The notes beneath the pieces were generated by a model. That model saw only the letters and a program-made list of their open reading frames with translations. It was not told the DNA's origin and did no database searches. The position numbers and the translations under genes were made by a program. DNA of 16,427 nucleotides, taken from contig CAWCTX010000014.1 of assembly GCA_963798505.1 (NCBI GenBank), forward strand, positions 1 through 16,427, written 5' to 3'. This stretch comes from CAVWSM01 sp963798505. Its GTDB lineage: Bacteria > Actinomycetota > Actinomycetes > Jiangellales > Jiangellaceae. Each line of letters starts with the position of its first letter. The first letter of the stretch is position 1. Positions 5,670 to 13,674 of the stretch are shown here, piece after piece.

Positions 5670-6635
5670 ATGATCGAGCTTCAGCAGCTCACCAAGCAGT
5701 ACGGCGACAAGGTCGCCGTCGACGGCATCAGCGCCGTCATCCGACCAGGAAGCGTGACCGGGTTCCTCGGTCCCAACGGGGCCGGGAAGTCCACGACGAT
5801 GCGGATGATCCTCGGCCTGCACCGGCCGACCTCGGGGGTAGCGCTGGTCAACGGTCGTCCTTACGTCGCATCCGTCGCGCCGCTGGCCGAGGTCGGGGCA
5901 TTGCTCGACGCCAAGGGGGTCGACGCCAACCGGAGCGCACGCAACCACCTCCTCGCCCTCGGCACGACCGTCGGAATCGGAACCCGACGCGTGGATGAGG
6001 TCCTGGCGACGGTGGGTCTGAGCGAAGTCGCCCACAAGCCCGCCGGCTCCTTTTCGCTGGGGATGGGGCAGCGACTCGGCGTGGCCGCAGCGCTGCTGGC
6101 CGATCCCGGCGTCCTCATCCTCGACGAGCCCGTCAACGGCCTGGACATCGACGGCATCCAGTGGATCCGCGCGCTCCTCACCGAGCTCGCCGCCGAGGGA
6201 CGCACCGTGCTGCTCTCCTCCCACCTGATGAGCGAGATGCAGCTGGTCGCCGACCACCTGCTGGTCATCGGGCAGGGCCGCATCCTCGCCGACACGTCGA
6301 TGGCCGACTTCATCGAGGACTCCTCCGACGGCATGATCGTCGTCGCGTCGCCCGACTCCGGCGCACTCGCACCGCTGCTCGCCCGCGACGGCGTCATCCT
6401 GACCTCCCGTGAGGCCGGCACGTTCGAGGTCCGCGGGCTGGGTGCGGACGCGATCGGCGACATCGCCGCCGCGCACGGGCTCCGCCTCCACGAGCTGTCA
6501 CCGATCACGCCCTCCCTGGAGACCGCGTATCTGGAGCTCACCCGCGAGAGCGTCGAGTACGCCGCTGTCCGCACCCCAGGCGGCGGCAACTCCGGCACCG
6601 CGCACGGTGAATCCGGCCCCCGAATGGCCGCCTGA
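5670..6635 (+). CDS. ABC transporter ATP-binding protein (DrrA/CcmA-like)
   Basis: The cytoplasmic ATPase that powers the ABC-2 exporter encoded next. Its 321 residues show Walker A GPNGAGKST (34-42), a degenerate signature SFSLGMGQRLG (127-137), Walker B VLILDEPVNGLD (148-159) and the switch SSH (183-185). They are followed by the extended C-terminal domain of DrrA-type ATPases. The start is ATG 5670, with GAGGA about 7 bases upstream; an in-frame upstream start at 5562 would lie inside the operator region and is rejected. The C-terminal tail is Gly/Ser-rich and lacks a known motif. Paired TetR-type operators precede the gene, and its stop overlaps an in-frame ATG of the permease. The substrate is unknown; this family often exports drugs or lipophilic compounds. 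Confidence 0.94.
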   Translation: MIELQQLTKQYGDKVAVDGISAVIRPGSVTGFLGPNGAGKSTTMRMILGLHRPTSGVALVNGRPYVASVAPLAEVGALLDAKGVDANRSARNHLLALGTTVGIGTRRVDEVLATVGLSEVAHKPAGSFSLGMGQRLGVAAALLADPGVLILDEPVNGLDIDGIQWIRALLTELAAEGRTVLLSSHLMSEMQLVADHLLVIGQGRILADTSMADFIEDSSDGMIVVASPDSGALAPLLARDGVILTSREAGTFEVRGLGADAIGDIAAAHGLRLHELSPITPSLETAYLELTRESVEYAAVRTPGGGNSGTAHGESGPRMAA

Positions 6636-6676
6636 TGAGCACCCACACCACTCCCACTACCCAAGAAGGCGGCACC

Positions 6677-7546
6677 ATGACCAGCCTGACCATCTTGACC
6701 ACCACAGCCCCGGCGACCACGCGGCACGCCGTTACCTCGGGCGCCACCACGAACTACCGGCAGACCCTGGGCCGAGCCATCCGCGCGGAGTGGGTGAAGC
6801 TCCGCACCCTCCAGAGCACCTGGATCGGGATGGCCTCGGTGGTCCTCGTCCTGGTCGGCGTCGGGGCGCTCTCCGCGGCCATGTCCACAGGCTCTGTGAC
6901 CGACCCCGGCGAAGGGGGTGGTGGGTTGGGAGGCACCGACCCGCTGTCCACGGTGTTCGCCGGCGCCAATCTCGCGGTGCTGCTCGTCGGTGTGCTCGGC
7001 GCGCTCGCCGGTGCCCGCGAGTACGGGTCGCGGATGATCGCGGCCACCGTCGCGGCGGTGCCGAGGCGTTGGCAGGTCGTCGTGTCCAAGGCGACCGTGC
7101 TGACCGGCGTCGTGCTCACCACCGCCCTGGTCGCTGTCTTCGCCACCTACGGCGCCGGGATGGGCGTGCTCGCGGCCGGTGACAGCCCCACCGTCGCCCT
7201 CACCGACGACGGCGTGCTGTCCCAGGTCCTCGGCATGGCCGGATACCTGACCGCCGTCGCGGTGCTCGGCCTCGGCCTCGGCATCCTGCTGCGCAGTGTC
7301 GCCGCCAGCATCGGCGTCCTGATCGGCGGCATTCTGATCGTGCCGGCCCTGGCCGCCACGCTGCTGCCCGCCAGCTGGGACTCCGTCCTGCAATACCTGC
7401 CCAGCGCCGCCGCCGCCGCCTTCACCACCGTAATGGGCAGCGGCGACAAGGTGCTCGACGCCGGCGCCGGAGCCCTCGTCCTGGGGGCCTGGGTCGTGGC
7501 CGCGTTGGGCGCCGCGACGGTGGCCATCACCAGGCGTGACGTGTGA
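6677..7546 (+). CDS. ABC-2 type transporter permease
   Basis: The membrane partner of the preceding ATPase. It has 289 residues and about six hydrophobic segments (near 48-70, 94-114, 138-160, 186-206, 208-230 and 262-284). The N-terminal part has AEWVKLRTLQSTW, typical of ABC-2 permeases, and the segment GAREYGSRMIAATVAAVPRR is the usual cytoplasmic loop after the second helix. ATG 6677 is preferred because AAGAAGG lies 7 bases upstream. An in-frame ATG at 6635 overlaps the ATPase stop (ATGA) and would add 14 Thr-rich residues; translational coupling could use it. With the ATPase it should form an exporter in the cytoplasmic membrane. Confidence 0.9.
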   Translation: MTSLTILTTTAPATTRHAVTSGATTNYRQTLGRAIRAEWVKLRTLQSTWIGMASVVLVLVGVGALSAAMSTGSVTDPGEGGGGLGGTDPLSTVFAGANLAVLLVGVLGALAGAREYGSRMIAATVAAVPRRWQVVVSKATVLTGVVLTTALVAVFATYGAGMGVLAAGDSPTVALTDDGVLSQVLGMAGYLTAVAVLGLGLGILLRSVAASIGVLIGGILIVPALAATLLPASWDSVLQYLPSAAAAAFTTVMGSGDKVLDAGAGALVLGAWVVAALGAATVAITRRDV

Positions 7547-7718
7547 CCGCCCCCGCCCAGCCCCCTCAGCCCCCTGCGGACCGCGGCCGTGCTGGCCGCC
7601 TCGCAGCTCCCGGTCACCTTCTCCCAGTGGCCGGCGGAGGAAAGGTCGCCGATCAGTTGGCGATCCGCTCCAATGGTTACACCGCGGCCCAAGCCGCCGT
7701 GGTCTTGCGAGGTCGGCC

Positions 7719-9083
7719 GTGACCACCTCCGCACTGGACCGCGCGCTCACCCGCACACGACTGCCCGACGATCTGCAGGCCGTGGCCGTCACGCGGCAGG
7801 ACCCGTTCTACCGCGACCTCGCGCCGACGTTCTTCCGAGGAGGGGCGCCGGCGGTCATCCTGCAGGCCCGGCACGCCGAGCACGTGCGCTCGGCCGTCCT
7901 GCTGGCCGCGAAGCATCCGGACCTGCCCTTCTCTATCCGCAGCGGCGGACACGGCGTCTCCGGCCGCTCGACGAACCACGGCGGGATCGTCCTCGACCTC
8001 GCGGCCATGAACGACATCGCGCTTCCCGATCCCGGCACGGGCGTGGTGCGCGTAGAACCGGGCGCCCGGTGGCTCGACGTCGCCCGCACGCTGCAGCCGC
8101 ACGGGCTGGGCATCAGCAGCGGCGACTACGGCGGCGTCGGGGTCGGGGGGCTGGCCACCGCGGGCGGCGCGGGCTGGCTGGTCCGCGAGCACGGCCTGAC
8201 CATCGACCGCGTCCAAGCCGTCGAGATGGTGTTCGCCGACGGCGCGTCGGCGCGCGCCGACGCAACCACCCTGCCCGACCTGTTCTGGGCAGTCCGCGGG
8301 GCCGGGTCCAACTTCGGGGTCGTGACCGCGTTCGAGATCGCCGCGTCGCCGGTTTCCGCCGTGGGGTACGCGCAGTTCGTGCTGGTGGCCGACGACGCCG
8401 CCCGGTTGCTCGTCGACTGGGGGACAGCGCTGGAGTCCGCGCCTCGCCAGGTCACCAGCTCGGTGATCCTCGGGACCACACCCCCCGGCCAACCGGTTGT
8501 GGCGCAGGTCAACACCGTCGTGCACAGCGAGCAGCCCGAGCAGATCCGCGAGTTGCTGGCGCCTTTCGCCGCCGTCGGGCAGCTGGCCCAGCAGTCGGCG
8601 CAGGTGGTGCCGTACCCGGACGTGATCGACAACGTCTACCCGGGGCCGCACCGGGGGGTGGGCGAGCCGCACGCCCGGGCTGCCGTGGTACGGCACATCA
8701 CCGACGACCTCGCGCATGGTTTCGCCGAGATGCTGGCCAGCGGTGAGGCCCTCTACTTCCAGATCCGTGCCCTCGGCGGCGCGGTCGCCGACGTCCCCGC
8801 CGAGGCCACGGCCTACGCCCACCGGGACGCCAACTTCCTCCCGGGGGCACTGGGCCGCAGCCGGGACGGCATGAACCGCGAGTGGGACCGCCTGCGTCCG
8901 CACTTCGACGGCCTCTACCCCAGCTTCGAGACCGACGACCGGCCGGGCCGACTGGCCGAGGCTTTCCCTCCGGCGACCTTGGCCCGGCTTCGCGGTCTCA
9001 AGCGCAGACACGACCCCCACAACGTCTTCCGCGACAACTTCAACATCGACCCCGCGGGGGTCGAGGAGAGCGAGCACACGTGA
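7719..9083 (+). CDS. FAD-dependent oxidoreductase (FAD_binding_4/BBE, berberine-bridge-like)
   Basis: A flavoprotein oxidase or dehydrogenase of 454 residues. The FAD domain shows RSGGH (His78, the usual 8-alpha-histidyl attachment site), VGVGGLATAGGAGWL (140-154) and VRGAGSNFGVVT. The C-terminal BBE signature DPHNVFRDNFNI is present. The second covalent anchor of bicovalent members, normally Cys before P-x-VGVGG, is replaced (GDYGGVGVGG, Tyr137), so FAD is probably held by the His alone. The start is GTG 7719, with GAGG about 7 bases upstream; the frame is open further up, but that part looks non-coding. It lies 172 bases after the permease and overlaps the SDR gene by one base. Substrates in this family range from sugars to alkaloids and polyketides; this one is unknown. 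Confidence 0.92.
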   Translation: MTTSALDRALTRTRLPDDLQAVAVTRQDPFYRDLAPTFFRGGAPAVILQARHAEHVRSAVLLAAKHPDLPFSIRSGGHGVSGRSTNHGGIVLDLAAMNDIALPDPGTGVVRVEPGARWLDVARTLQPHGLGISSGDYGGVGVGGLATAGGAGWLVREHGLTIDRVQAVEMVFADGASARADATTLPDLFWAVRGAGSNFGVVTAFEIAASPVSAVGYAQFVLVADDAARLLVDWGTALESAPRQVTSSVILGTTPPGQPVVAQVNTVVHSEQPEQIRELLAPFAAVGQLAQQSAQVVPYPDVIDNVYPGPHRGVGEPHARAAVVRHITDDLAHGFAEMLASGEALYFQIRALGGAVADVPAEATAYAHRDANFLPGALGRSRDGMNREWDRLRPHFDGLYPSFETDDRPGRLAEAFPPATLARLRGLKRRHDPHNVFRDNFNIDPAGVEESEHT

Positions 9084-9925
9084 TGAACGAACCGATCACC
9101 GCCGACCTGTCCGGGCAGACCACCGTCATCCTCGGCGGCACCGGCAACATCGGCGAAGGCATCGTCCGGGCCCACATCGCCGCCGGCGCCACCGTCGTCG
9201 TCCCCAGCCGTAACGCCGATCGCATCGAGATCGTCCGCCGGGCCATCGACGGGGACGTCGACCGACTCGTCGGGATAGAAGGCGACACCCAAACTTTCGA
9301 CGGCATGCACCGCATCGCGCAGGAGGCCGTCGACCGTGCCGGCATACCGACGCACGTAGTGGCCAGCATCGGCGGCTGGTACGGGGGCCAGCCGGTCTGG
9401 CAGACCGACGAACGGGCCTGGAACACCTACTTCGTCGACCCCAGCCGGGCCCACTTCGCAGCCGCCCGCGCCTTCATCCCGGCGATGACCGACGGGGGTA
9501 GCTACACCATGATCCTCGGCCTGTCCGCCTACCTCGCACTGCCCGCGACCAGCCCTAGAGCTATGCACGGCGGAGCCCTCCGGATGCTGCGCCAAACCCT
9601 CACCACCGAAGTCGGCGAGCAGCGGCGGGTCAACAGCCTCGCCTTCGCCCCGCTGCTCAACCGCGCACGACCGCACGGAGACCCCACCTGGCTCAGCTCC
9701 GACGACGTCGGTCGCCTCACCCTGGGCCTCGCTACCACCCCGACCGTGACCGGCCAAGACTTCCAGGTGCCCGCCCTGGCCGACTACACAGCGCTGATGA
9801 CCACCGAGTTCACAGCGGAGGCGGACCTCGACCGACTCGGCATCTCGGTCAATGGGTCGAGGACGCCCGACGGGTCGAGAAAAGCCGGGTCACCCCTGCC
9901 CGGGCGCAGGAGCCGCGCCTCTTAG
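9083..9925 (+). CDS. SDR-fold (Rossmann) protein lacking the catalytic Tyr/Lys
   Basis: A 280-residue member of the short-chain dehydrogenase/reductase superfamily. The nucleotide motif GGTGNIGEG (18-26) and SRN after the second strand (NADP-type) are clear, as is the long central Rossmann region. At the active site Ser148 is present (ILGLSAY), but the expected YxxxK about 13 residues on is absent: the stretch reads SPRAMHGGALRML, with neither Tyr nor Lys. It may bind a nucleotide without standard SDR chemistry, or use other residues. ATG 9083 overlaps the oxidoreductase stop (ATGA), with GAGGAG further upstream; GTG 9080 is also possible. The C-terminal 30 residues are basic and look unconserved. 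It is the last gene of the ABC operon. Confidence 0.85.
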   Translation: MNEPITADLSGQTTVILGGTGNIGEGIVRAHIAAGATVVVPSRNADRIEIVRRAIDGDVDRLVGIEGDTQTFDGMHRIAQEAVDRAGIPTHVVASIGGWYGGQPVWQTDERAWNTYFVDPSRAHFAAARAFIPAMTDGGSYTMILGLSAYLALPATSPRAMHGGALRMLRQTLTTEVGEQRRVNSLAFAPLLNRARPHGDPTWLSSDDVGRLTLGLATTPTVTGQDFQVPALADYTALMTTEFTAEADLDRLGISVNGSRTPDGSRKAGSPLPGRRSRAS

Positions 9926-10304
9926 TCCGCGGCCCAACCGATCGTCCGACAGCTCCTGCAACTACACCGGAGCGTGGGCACACAGCCTGGTTGTCGCCCA
10001 GGTGTCGCCGCGGCTCAAGCCCGAGCGGATGCCGTCAAGCCTTCGGCAGATGTCGCCGAACCGCTCGACCTTGTCCTCGGTCATCGTGAAGCGAGGACTC
10101 CCCGCCACCCCACGAACACTGGATAACCACCAAATGGTCAGGGAGCTCCCCCGGCGGCATGTTCGTAATCTGGCGCGAGTACGTCAGCCGGACTGTCCAG
10201 GCGCGGCGCGTCCAGGCGGCTCACGAGGGATCAGGGACGGCGTTCGCCTCCTCACTCCGGGTCGCGGGAGTCGCCTCGGTGATAGAGACCGCTTTCATCG
10301 AGTC
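9926..10304. other. Gene-free stretch between convergent SDR and MFS genes
   Basis: No domain is recognisable here. It includes a 10-bp perfect palindrome GGGAGCTCCC (10142-10151), a 9-bp direct repeat GTCCAGGCG (10196-10204 and 10211-10219), and a 40-codon minus-strand open frame (9962-10084) with a balanced, gene-like composition but no identifiable family. I found no clear terminator for either convergent gene. Confidence 0.45.
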
Positions 10305-12275
10305 TCACGCGGGCGCCGGGATCTCGCGCACGAGGTCGCGGCCCAACTGGTCGATCAGCCGCTGCAGGTCCGGATGCTCCTCCGGGTTCCAGCCGTCGAG
10401 CAGCTCGCGCAGGTCGTCGCACCGGGCGGCGACCACGCGCTCGTAGCTCTCCCTCCCCAAGGTCGTCAGCGTGATCTCCCCGTTGGTGTGCACGAGCCCC
10501 TTCCGGCGCAGCTGCTCGAGCGTTGGCGACACCTGCCGAGCGTCGACCGCCAGCTGCGCTTCGAGCTGCGCCTCGGTGACCGGCACCCGCTCGCCGAGGC
10601 ATGCGAGCAGCCACAGCTCCGGCGGCGGCAGGTCGACCGCAGCGCGGGCCGCCGCGCGCTCGTAGATCTCCCACCGCTCCTCACGGCTGGCGATCCTGGA
10701 CAGTGCACGTTCGATCCGGCGGTACGGGTCGTCGTCGCTGGCGCCCTCGAAGCCCTCGCCGTAATCGGGCGCCTGCGTGGTAGTCCGCAGCGGCACCTCG
10801 GGCAGCAGCCACGCGAACGCGAACGCGAGCAGCGCCAAGCCAGCCCCGGTGAGGAAGACCGGCTCGAGCGCGTCCGTGACCGCGGCCCGGTAGACCGCAC
10901 GCACCGCCGGCGCGAGCCGCTCGACCGCCGCCGGGTCGGTCTGCTCTGGCAGCTGGGCTCCCGCCGGCAGGCTGCCCGCGAGGTTGCCCGCGAGCTGGTT
11001 GTTGAAGATCGCGCCGAACGCCGCCGTGCCAATCGCGCCGCCCATCTGGCGGAACATTGTCGTGCCGGAAGTGGCGACGCCGAGGTCCCTGTAGTCGACG
11101 GAATTCTGGACCGCCAGCACGAGCACCTGCATCACAAGCCCCAGCCCGAGCCCGAGCACCAGCATGTAGGCGCCGCTGACCACCGCCGACGTGTCCACCT
11201 CCAGGCGCGACAACAGTACGAACCCGAGCGCCATGATCGCGGTGCCGGCGATCGGAAACGGCCTGTAGCGTCCGAACCGGCTGATCGCCTGTCCGCTCCC
11301 GATCGACGTGATCAGCATGCCGACCATCATCGGCGTCATCAACAGGCCGGATGTCGTCGGGCCGTGGCCCCTGACGGTCTGCAGATACAGCGGCAGGAAC
11401 GTGACCGCACCGAACAACCCCGCGCCGACGAGGAACCCGATCGCGCCGCTGACGCTGAACACGCGGTTGCGGAACAGCCTCAGCGGCAAGATCGGCTCCG
11501 GCGCGCTCCGCTCCACGAGCACGAACCCCGCCAGCAACACGACGCCCGCCGCCACCAACGCGAGCATGAACGTCGAGCCCCATGGGTACTCGGTGCCGCC
11601 GAGCGTCGTGTACAGCACGATCGCTGACAGACCGCCGGCCAGCAGCGTGGCGCCGGCGTAGTCGATCCGGTGCTTCACTCGGTCGACGGGGGCCGCGAAC
11701 GCGCCCGCGATCACGGCGAGCGCGATCAGCCCGACCGGGAGGTTGACGAAGAAGATCCAGCGCCACGAGAAGTTCTCGACGATGAACCCGCCGAGCAGCG
11801 GCCCGAGCACGGTCGCGACGCCGAGTATGGCGCCGAGGAACCCCTGGTAGCGGCCGCGATCGCGGGGCGGGATGATGTCGCCCACGACGGCGATCGTGAC
11901 GACCATCAGACCGCCGCCGCCGACACCCTGGACCGCGCGGAACGCGATCAGCTGCGTCATGTCCTGCGCCGCCCCGCACAGCACCGAGCCGGCCAAGAAC
12001 AGCAAGATCGCCGCCTGCAGCACGATCTTGCGCCCGTACAGGTCGCCGAGCTTGCCGTACACCGGACCGACCACGGTGGAGGCGAGCAGGTAGGCCGTGA
12101 CGACCCACGAGACGTTCGAGGAGCCCCCGAGATCACCGACGATCGTGGGCAGCGCGGTCGCGACGATCGTCTGGTCGAGCGACGCCAGCAGCACCACCAA
12201 CATCAGCGCGCCGAAGATCACGCGCACGGGCTGCTCGCGTGCGACCGAGGTCGGATCGGCGGCTTCGGCGCTCAT
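10305..12275 (-). CDS. DHA2-family MFS drug exporter with C-terminal winged-helix domain
   Basis: A proton-driven multidrug exporter of the EmrB/QacA (14-helix) type, 656 residues in all. Seen: LASLDQTIVATALPTIVGDL (31-49, DHA2 motif D1), GKLGDLYGRK (74-83, motif A), LGPLLGGFIVE (motif C) and SWRWIFFVNLPVG, all in the usual order. After the last helix (about residue 500) comes an acidic linker and about 135 soluble residues. These include LPPPELWLLACLGE, then VTEAQLEAQL, then LEQLRRKGLV and ITLTTLGRESYERV, a MarR/PadR-like winged-helix layout. The usual family length is about 470-530 residues, so this is a fusion. The start is ATG 12275. It is convergent with the ABC operon. The frameshifted excisionase ends 14 bases upstream, in the same direction. 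Confidence 0.92.
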   Translation of the reverse strand: MSAEAADPTSVAREQPVRVIFGALMLVVLLASLDQTIVATALPTIVGDLGGSSNVSWVVTAYLLASTVVGPVYGKLGDLYGRKIVLQAAILLFLAGSVLCGAAQDMTQLIAFRAVQGVGGGGLMVVTIAVVGDIIPPRDRGRYQGFLGAILGVATVLGPLLGGFIVENFSWRWIFFVNLPVGLIALAVIAGAFAAPVDRVKHRIDYAGATLLAGGLSAIVLYTTLGGTEYPWGSTFMLALVAAGVVLLAGFVLVERSAPEPILPLRLFRNRVFSVSGAIGFLVGAGLFGAVTFLPLYLQTVRGHGPTTSGLLMTPMMVGMLITSIGSGQAISRFGRYRPFPIAGTAIMALGFVLLSRLEVDTSAVVSGAYMLVLGLGLGLVMQVLVLAVQNSVDYRDLGVATSGTTMFRQMGGAIGTAAFGAIFNNQLAGNLAGSLPAGAQLPEQTDPAAVERLAPAVRAVYRAAVTDALEPVFLTGAGLALLAFAFAWLLPEVPLRTTTQAPDYGEGFEGASDDDPYRRIERALSRIASREERWEIYERAAARAAVDLPPPELWLLACLGERVPVTEAQLEAQLAVDARQVSPTLEQLRRKGLVHTNGEITLTTLGRESYERVVAARCDDLRELLDGWNPEEHPDLQRLIDQLGRDLVREIPAPA

Positions 12276-12288
12276 CTCGGGTCCCGAC

Positions 12289-12536
12289 CTACCATGCTCG
12301 CGTCCGCATTGCGTTCGCGCCCGCTCGTGAGTTGGAGTCGATCACGGCTTCCTCCAGTTCGTCGAGCACGCGTGCGGGAATCACGTATCGACCACGGATC
12401 TTCACCGCGGGAAACTCCCCCGCGCGGATGGCTCTATATACAGAGTCATGTCGGCCAGACCATGCATCCTGGCTACCTCGGCGACGCTGTACCAACGCGG
12501 CTGGACCTGTTCCACCCGAGCACGGTTCGTCCGCAT
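12289..12536 (-). pseudogene. Excisionase (Xis, helix-turn-helix) gene broken by a frameshift
   Basis: A small DNA-binding recombination directionality factor of the MerR/excisionase type. Reading from ATG 12536, the first frame gives RWYSVAEVARMHGLADMTLY and then stops soon after. The other frame continues RAIRAGEFPAVKIRGRYVIP and ARVLDELEEAV to the stop at 12289. Joined, they give the family pattern SVAEVA...MTLYRAI..GEFPAV.I.GRY.VPARV. The break falls at TATATA (12435-12440), so one extra TA unit explains it. Length when joined is about 81 residues, normal for Xis. It lies on the strand opposite the integrase and close upstream of the MFS gene. Confidence 0.75.
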
Positions 12537-12977
12537 GGACACTCCAAGTTGTCGGTCCCAAATGCGATTCACGCGCACTCAAAGAGGAATTGCCAACTCG
12601 AACTCACTAGCAGCGGTTCCGGTCGATGGTGCAGATGTAGACGGCGGCCGTCCCGTGCCTCTGCGTTGGGCACCAGCGGATGTCGGGAATCCCGTCCCCA
12701 GGGCAAACCGGCAGAGCATGTTCCGGGCTCGCACCTGGATGTCCGGGATCGCGTCTGTTGGTTCTCGGGTAGCCGAGCGAACGGACGAGTTCGATCTCAG
12801 AGATAAGCCCGACCAGATGCCGTCCATCCTCCGGTACGCACCTCTATCAGGTTCGCTGTCCGCTCGTGATGGGCAATACCACAGCCGAGGGATTGGAGCT
12901 TCTGAGCACCTGCCCACCCAAACAGGGCGCGCGACACGGTGATTGCTTTTGGCACGCCTTTGATGCGCGCTGTCACA
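12537..12977. other. Gene-free stretch between the xis relic and the TA pair
   Basis: No recognisable gene in any frame. In pSAM2-like elements this side of xis often carries a replication initiator, and this may be its decayed remainder, but no motif supports that. Two similar 14-mers (GGATGTCCGGGATC at 12737-12750, GGATGTCGGGAATC at 12678-12691) lie 59 bp apart. The right end should hold the promoter of the antitoxin; TTGGCA at 12955-12960 with CACAAT (12974-12979) is a weak candidate at best. Confidence 0.4.
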
Positions 12978-13670
12978 ATGTGTGCCGTGGCCAGCTCCAC
13001 CCTGCTCGATCGGGCGATCTACACCTACGCCGACGTAGATCGCCTCGTTGGCCTGCCCCCGGGAACCGCGCGTCGGTGGATCGATGGGTACCACCGCGGG
13101 GGTGTGGACTACCCACCCGTGCTCCGCGCGCAGCCCACTGGCAGCGAATCGGTGACCTGGGGGGAAATGGTGGAGGCCCGCCTGCTGTCCGAGTTCCGCG
13201 ACCGCCGAGTCCCTCTTCAGAGGCTTCGCCCGGCTATTGGTCGGCTGCGTGAGGAGTTCGGTCCGTACCCGCTGGCGCACGCTCGGCCCCTGCTTAACGT
13301 CGCGGGTCGTGAGCTGGTCCTTCGCGTGCAGGACGAGGTCGGCCTGGACCGCGGTCTGCTACTCGTGGTTGTGCGCAGCGACCAGGTGATGCTCGACCTG
13401 CCGGCCGAACGGTTCACCAGGCTGGTCGATTATGACCGGGACGTGGCGGTCGCCCTCCGCCCGGCCGCCGTGGCACCGGAGGTGCGCATGGATCCGGCAC
13501 GCGCGTTCGGGCAACCAGCCGTGCGGGGTGTCCGCACCGATGTGCTGGCCCAGGACTACCGTGCCGGTGAGTCCAGGGAAAGCCTCGCCGACCTGTATGA
13601 CCTGAGCGTCGAGCAGGTGGACCAGGCGCTGCGCTACGAAATGATCGCCGCCTCGGCCGCCGTGGCTTGA
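12978..13670 (+). CDS. DUF433-domain antitoxin, VapB45-like
   Basis: About 230 residues. The N-terminal region (IYTYADVDRLVGLPPGTARRW) is a MerR-like helix-turn-helix for promoter binding. The C-terminal part (VRMDPARAFGQPAVRGVRT, then GESRESLADLYDLSVEQV) is DUF433. This two-part layout and the following PIN-like gene match M. tuberculosis VapB45/VapC45 (Rv2018/Rv2019), recalled from knowledge. The product should neutralise the neighbouring toxin and autoregulate the pair. The start is uncertain: ATG 12978 and GTG 12987 are both in frame without a clear ribosome binding site, so a leaderless start is possible; GTG 12939 is less likely. The toxin gene begins 4 bases after the stop. The frame is intact, unlike both recombination genes around it. 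Confidence 0.82.
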   Translation: MCAVASSTLLDRAIYTYADVDRLVGLPPGTARRWIDGYHRGGVDYPPVLRAQPTGSESVTWGEMVEARLLSEFRDRRVPLQRLRPAIGRLREEFGPYPLAHARPLLNVAGRELVLRVQDEVGLDRGLLLVVVRSDQVMLDLPAERFTRLVDYDRDVAVALRPAAVAPEVRMDPARAFGQPAVRGVRTDVLAQDYRAGESRESLADLYDLSVEQVDQALRYEMIAASAAVA

Positions 13671-13674
13671 GCGG

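Noticed and set aside
5378..5671. A minus-strand open frame across the ABC promoter
   Set aside because: It overlaps the operators and the ABC start, and no domain is recognisable.
5861..7792. A 643-codon minus-strand open frame opposite the ABC genes
   Set aside because: It is antisense to two clear genes, rich in Gly/Asp/Arg/His as expected from reversed GC-rich codons, and has no recognisable domain.
7677..9077. A 466-codon minus-strand open frame opposite the FAD oxidoreductase
   Set aside because: It is a compositional shadow of a gene with complete family motifs on the plus strand.
9962..10084. A 40-codon minus-strand open frame (MTEDKVERFGDICRRL...)
   Set aside because: It reads like real protein, but it has no family I can name and no clear ribosome binding site; it is kept only as a note in the gene-free stretch.
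9852..11627. A 591-codon plus-strand open frame across the MFS gene
   Set aside because: It is antisense to a fully recognisable 14-helix exporter and is low in hydrophobic residues.
12579..13280. A 233-codon minus-strand open frame
   Set aside because: It lies opposite the antitoxin start and has no domain pattern.
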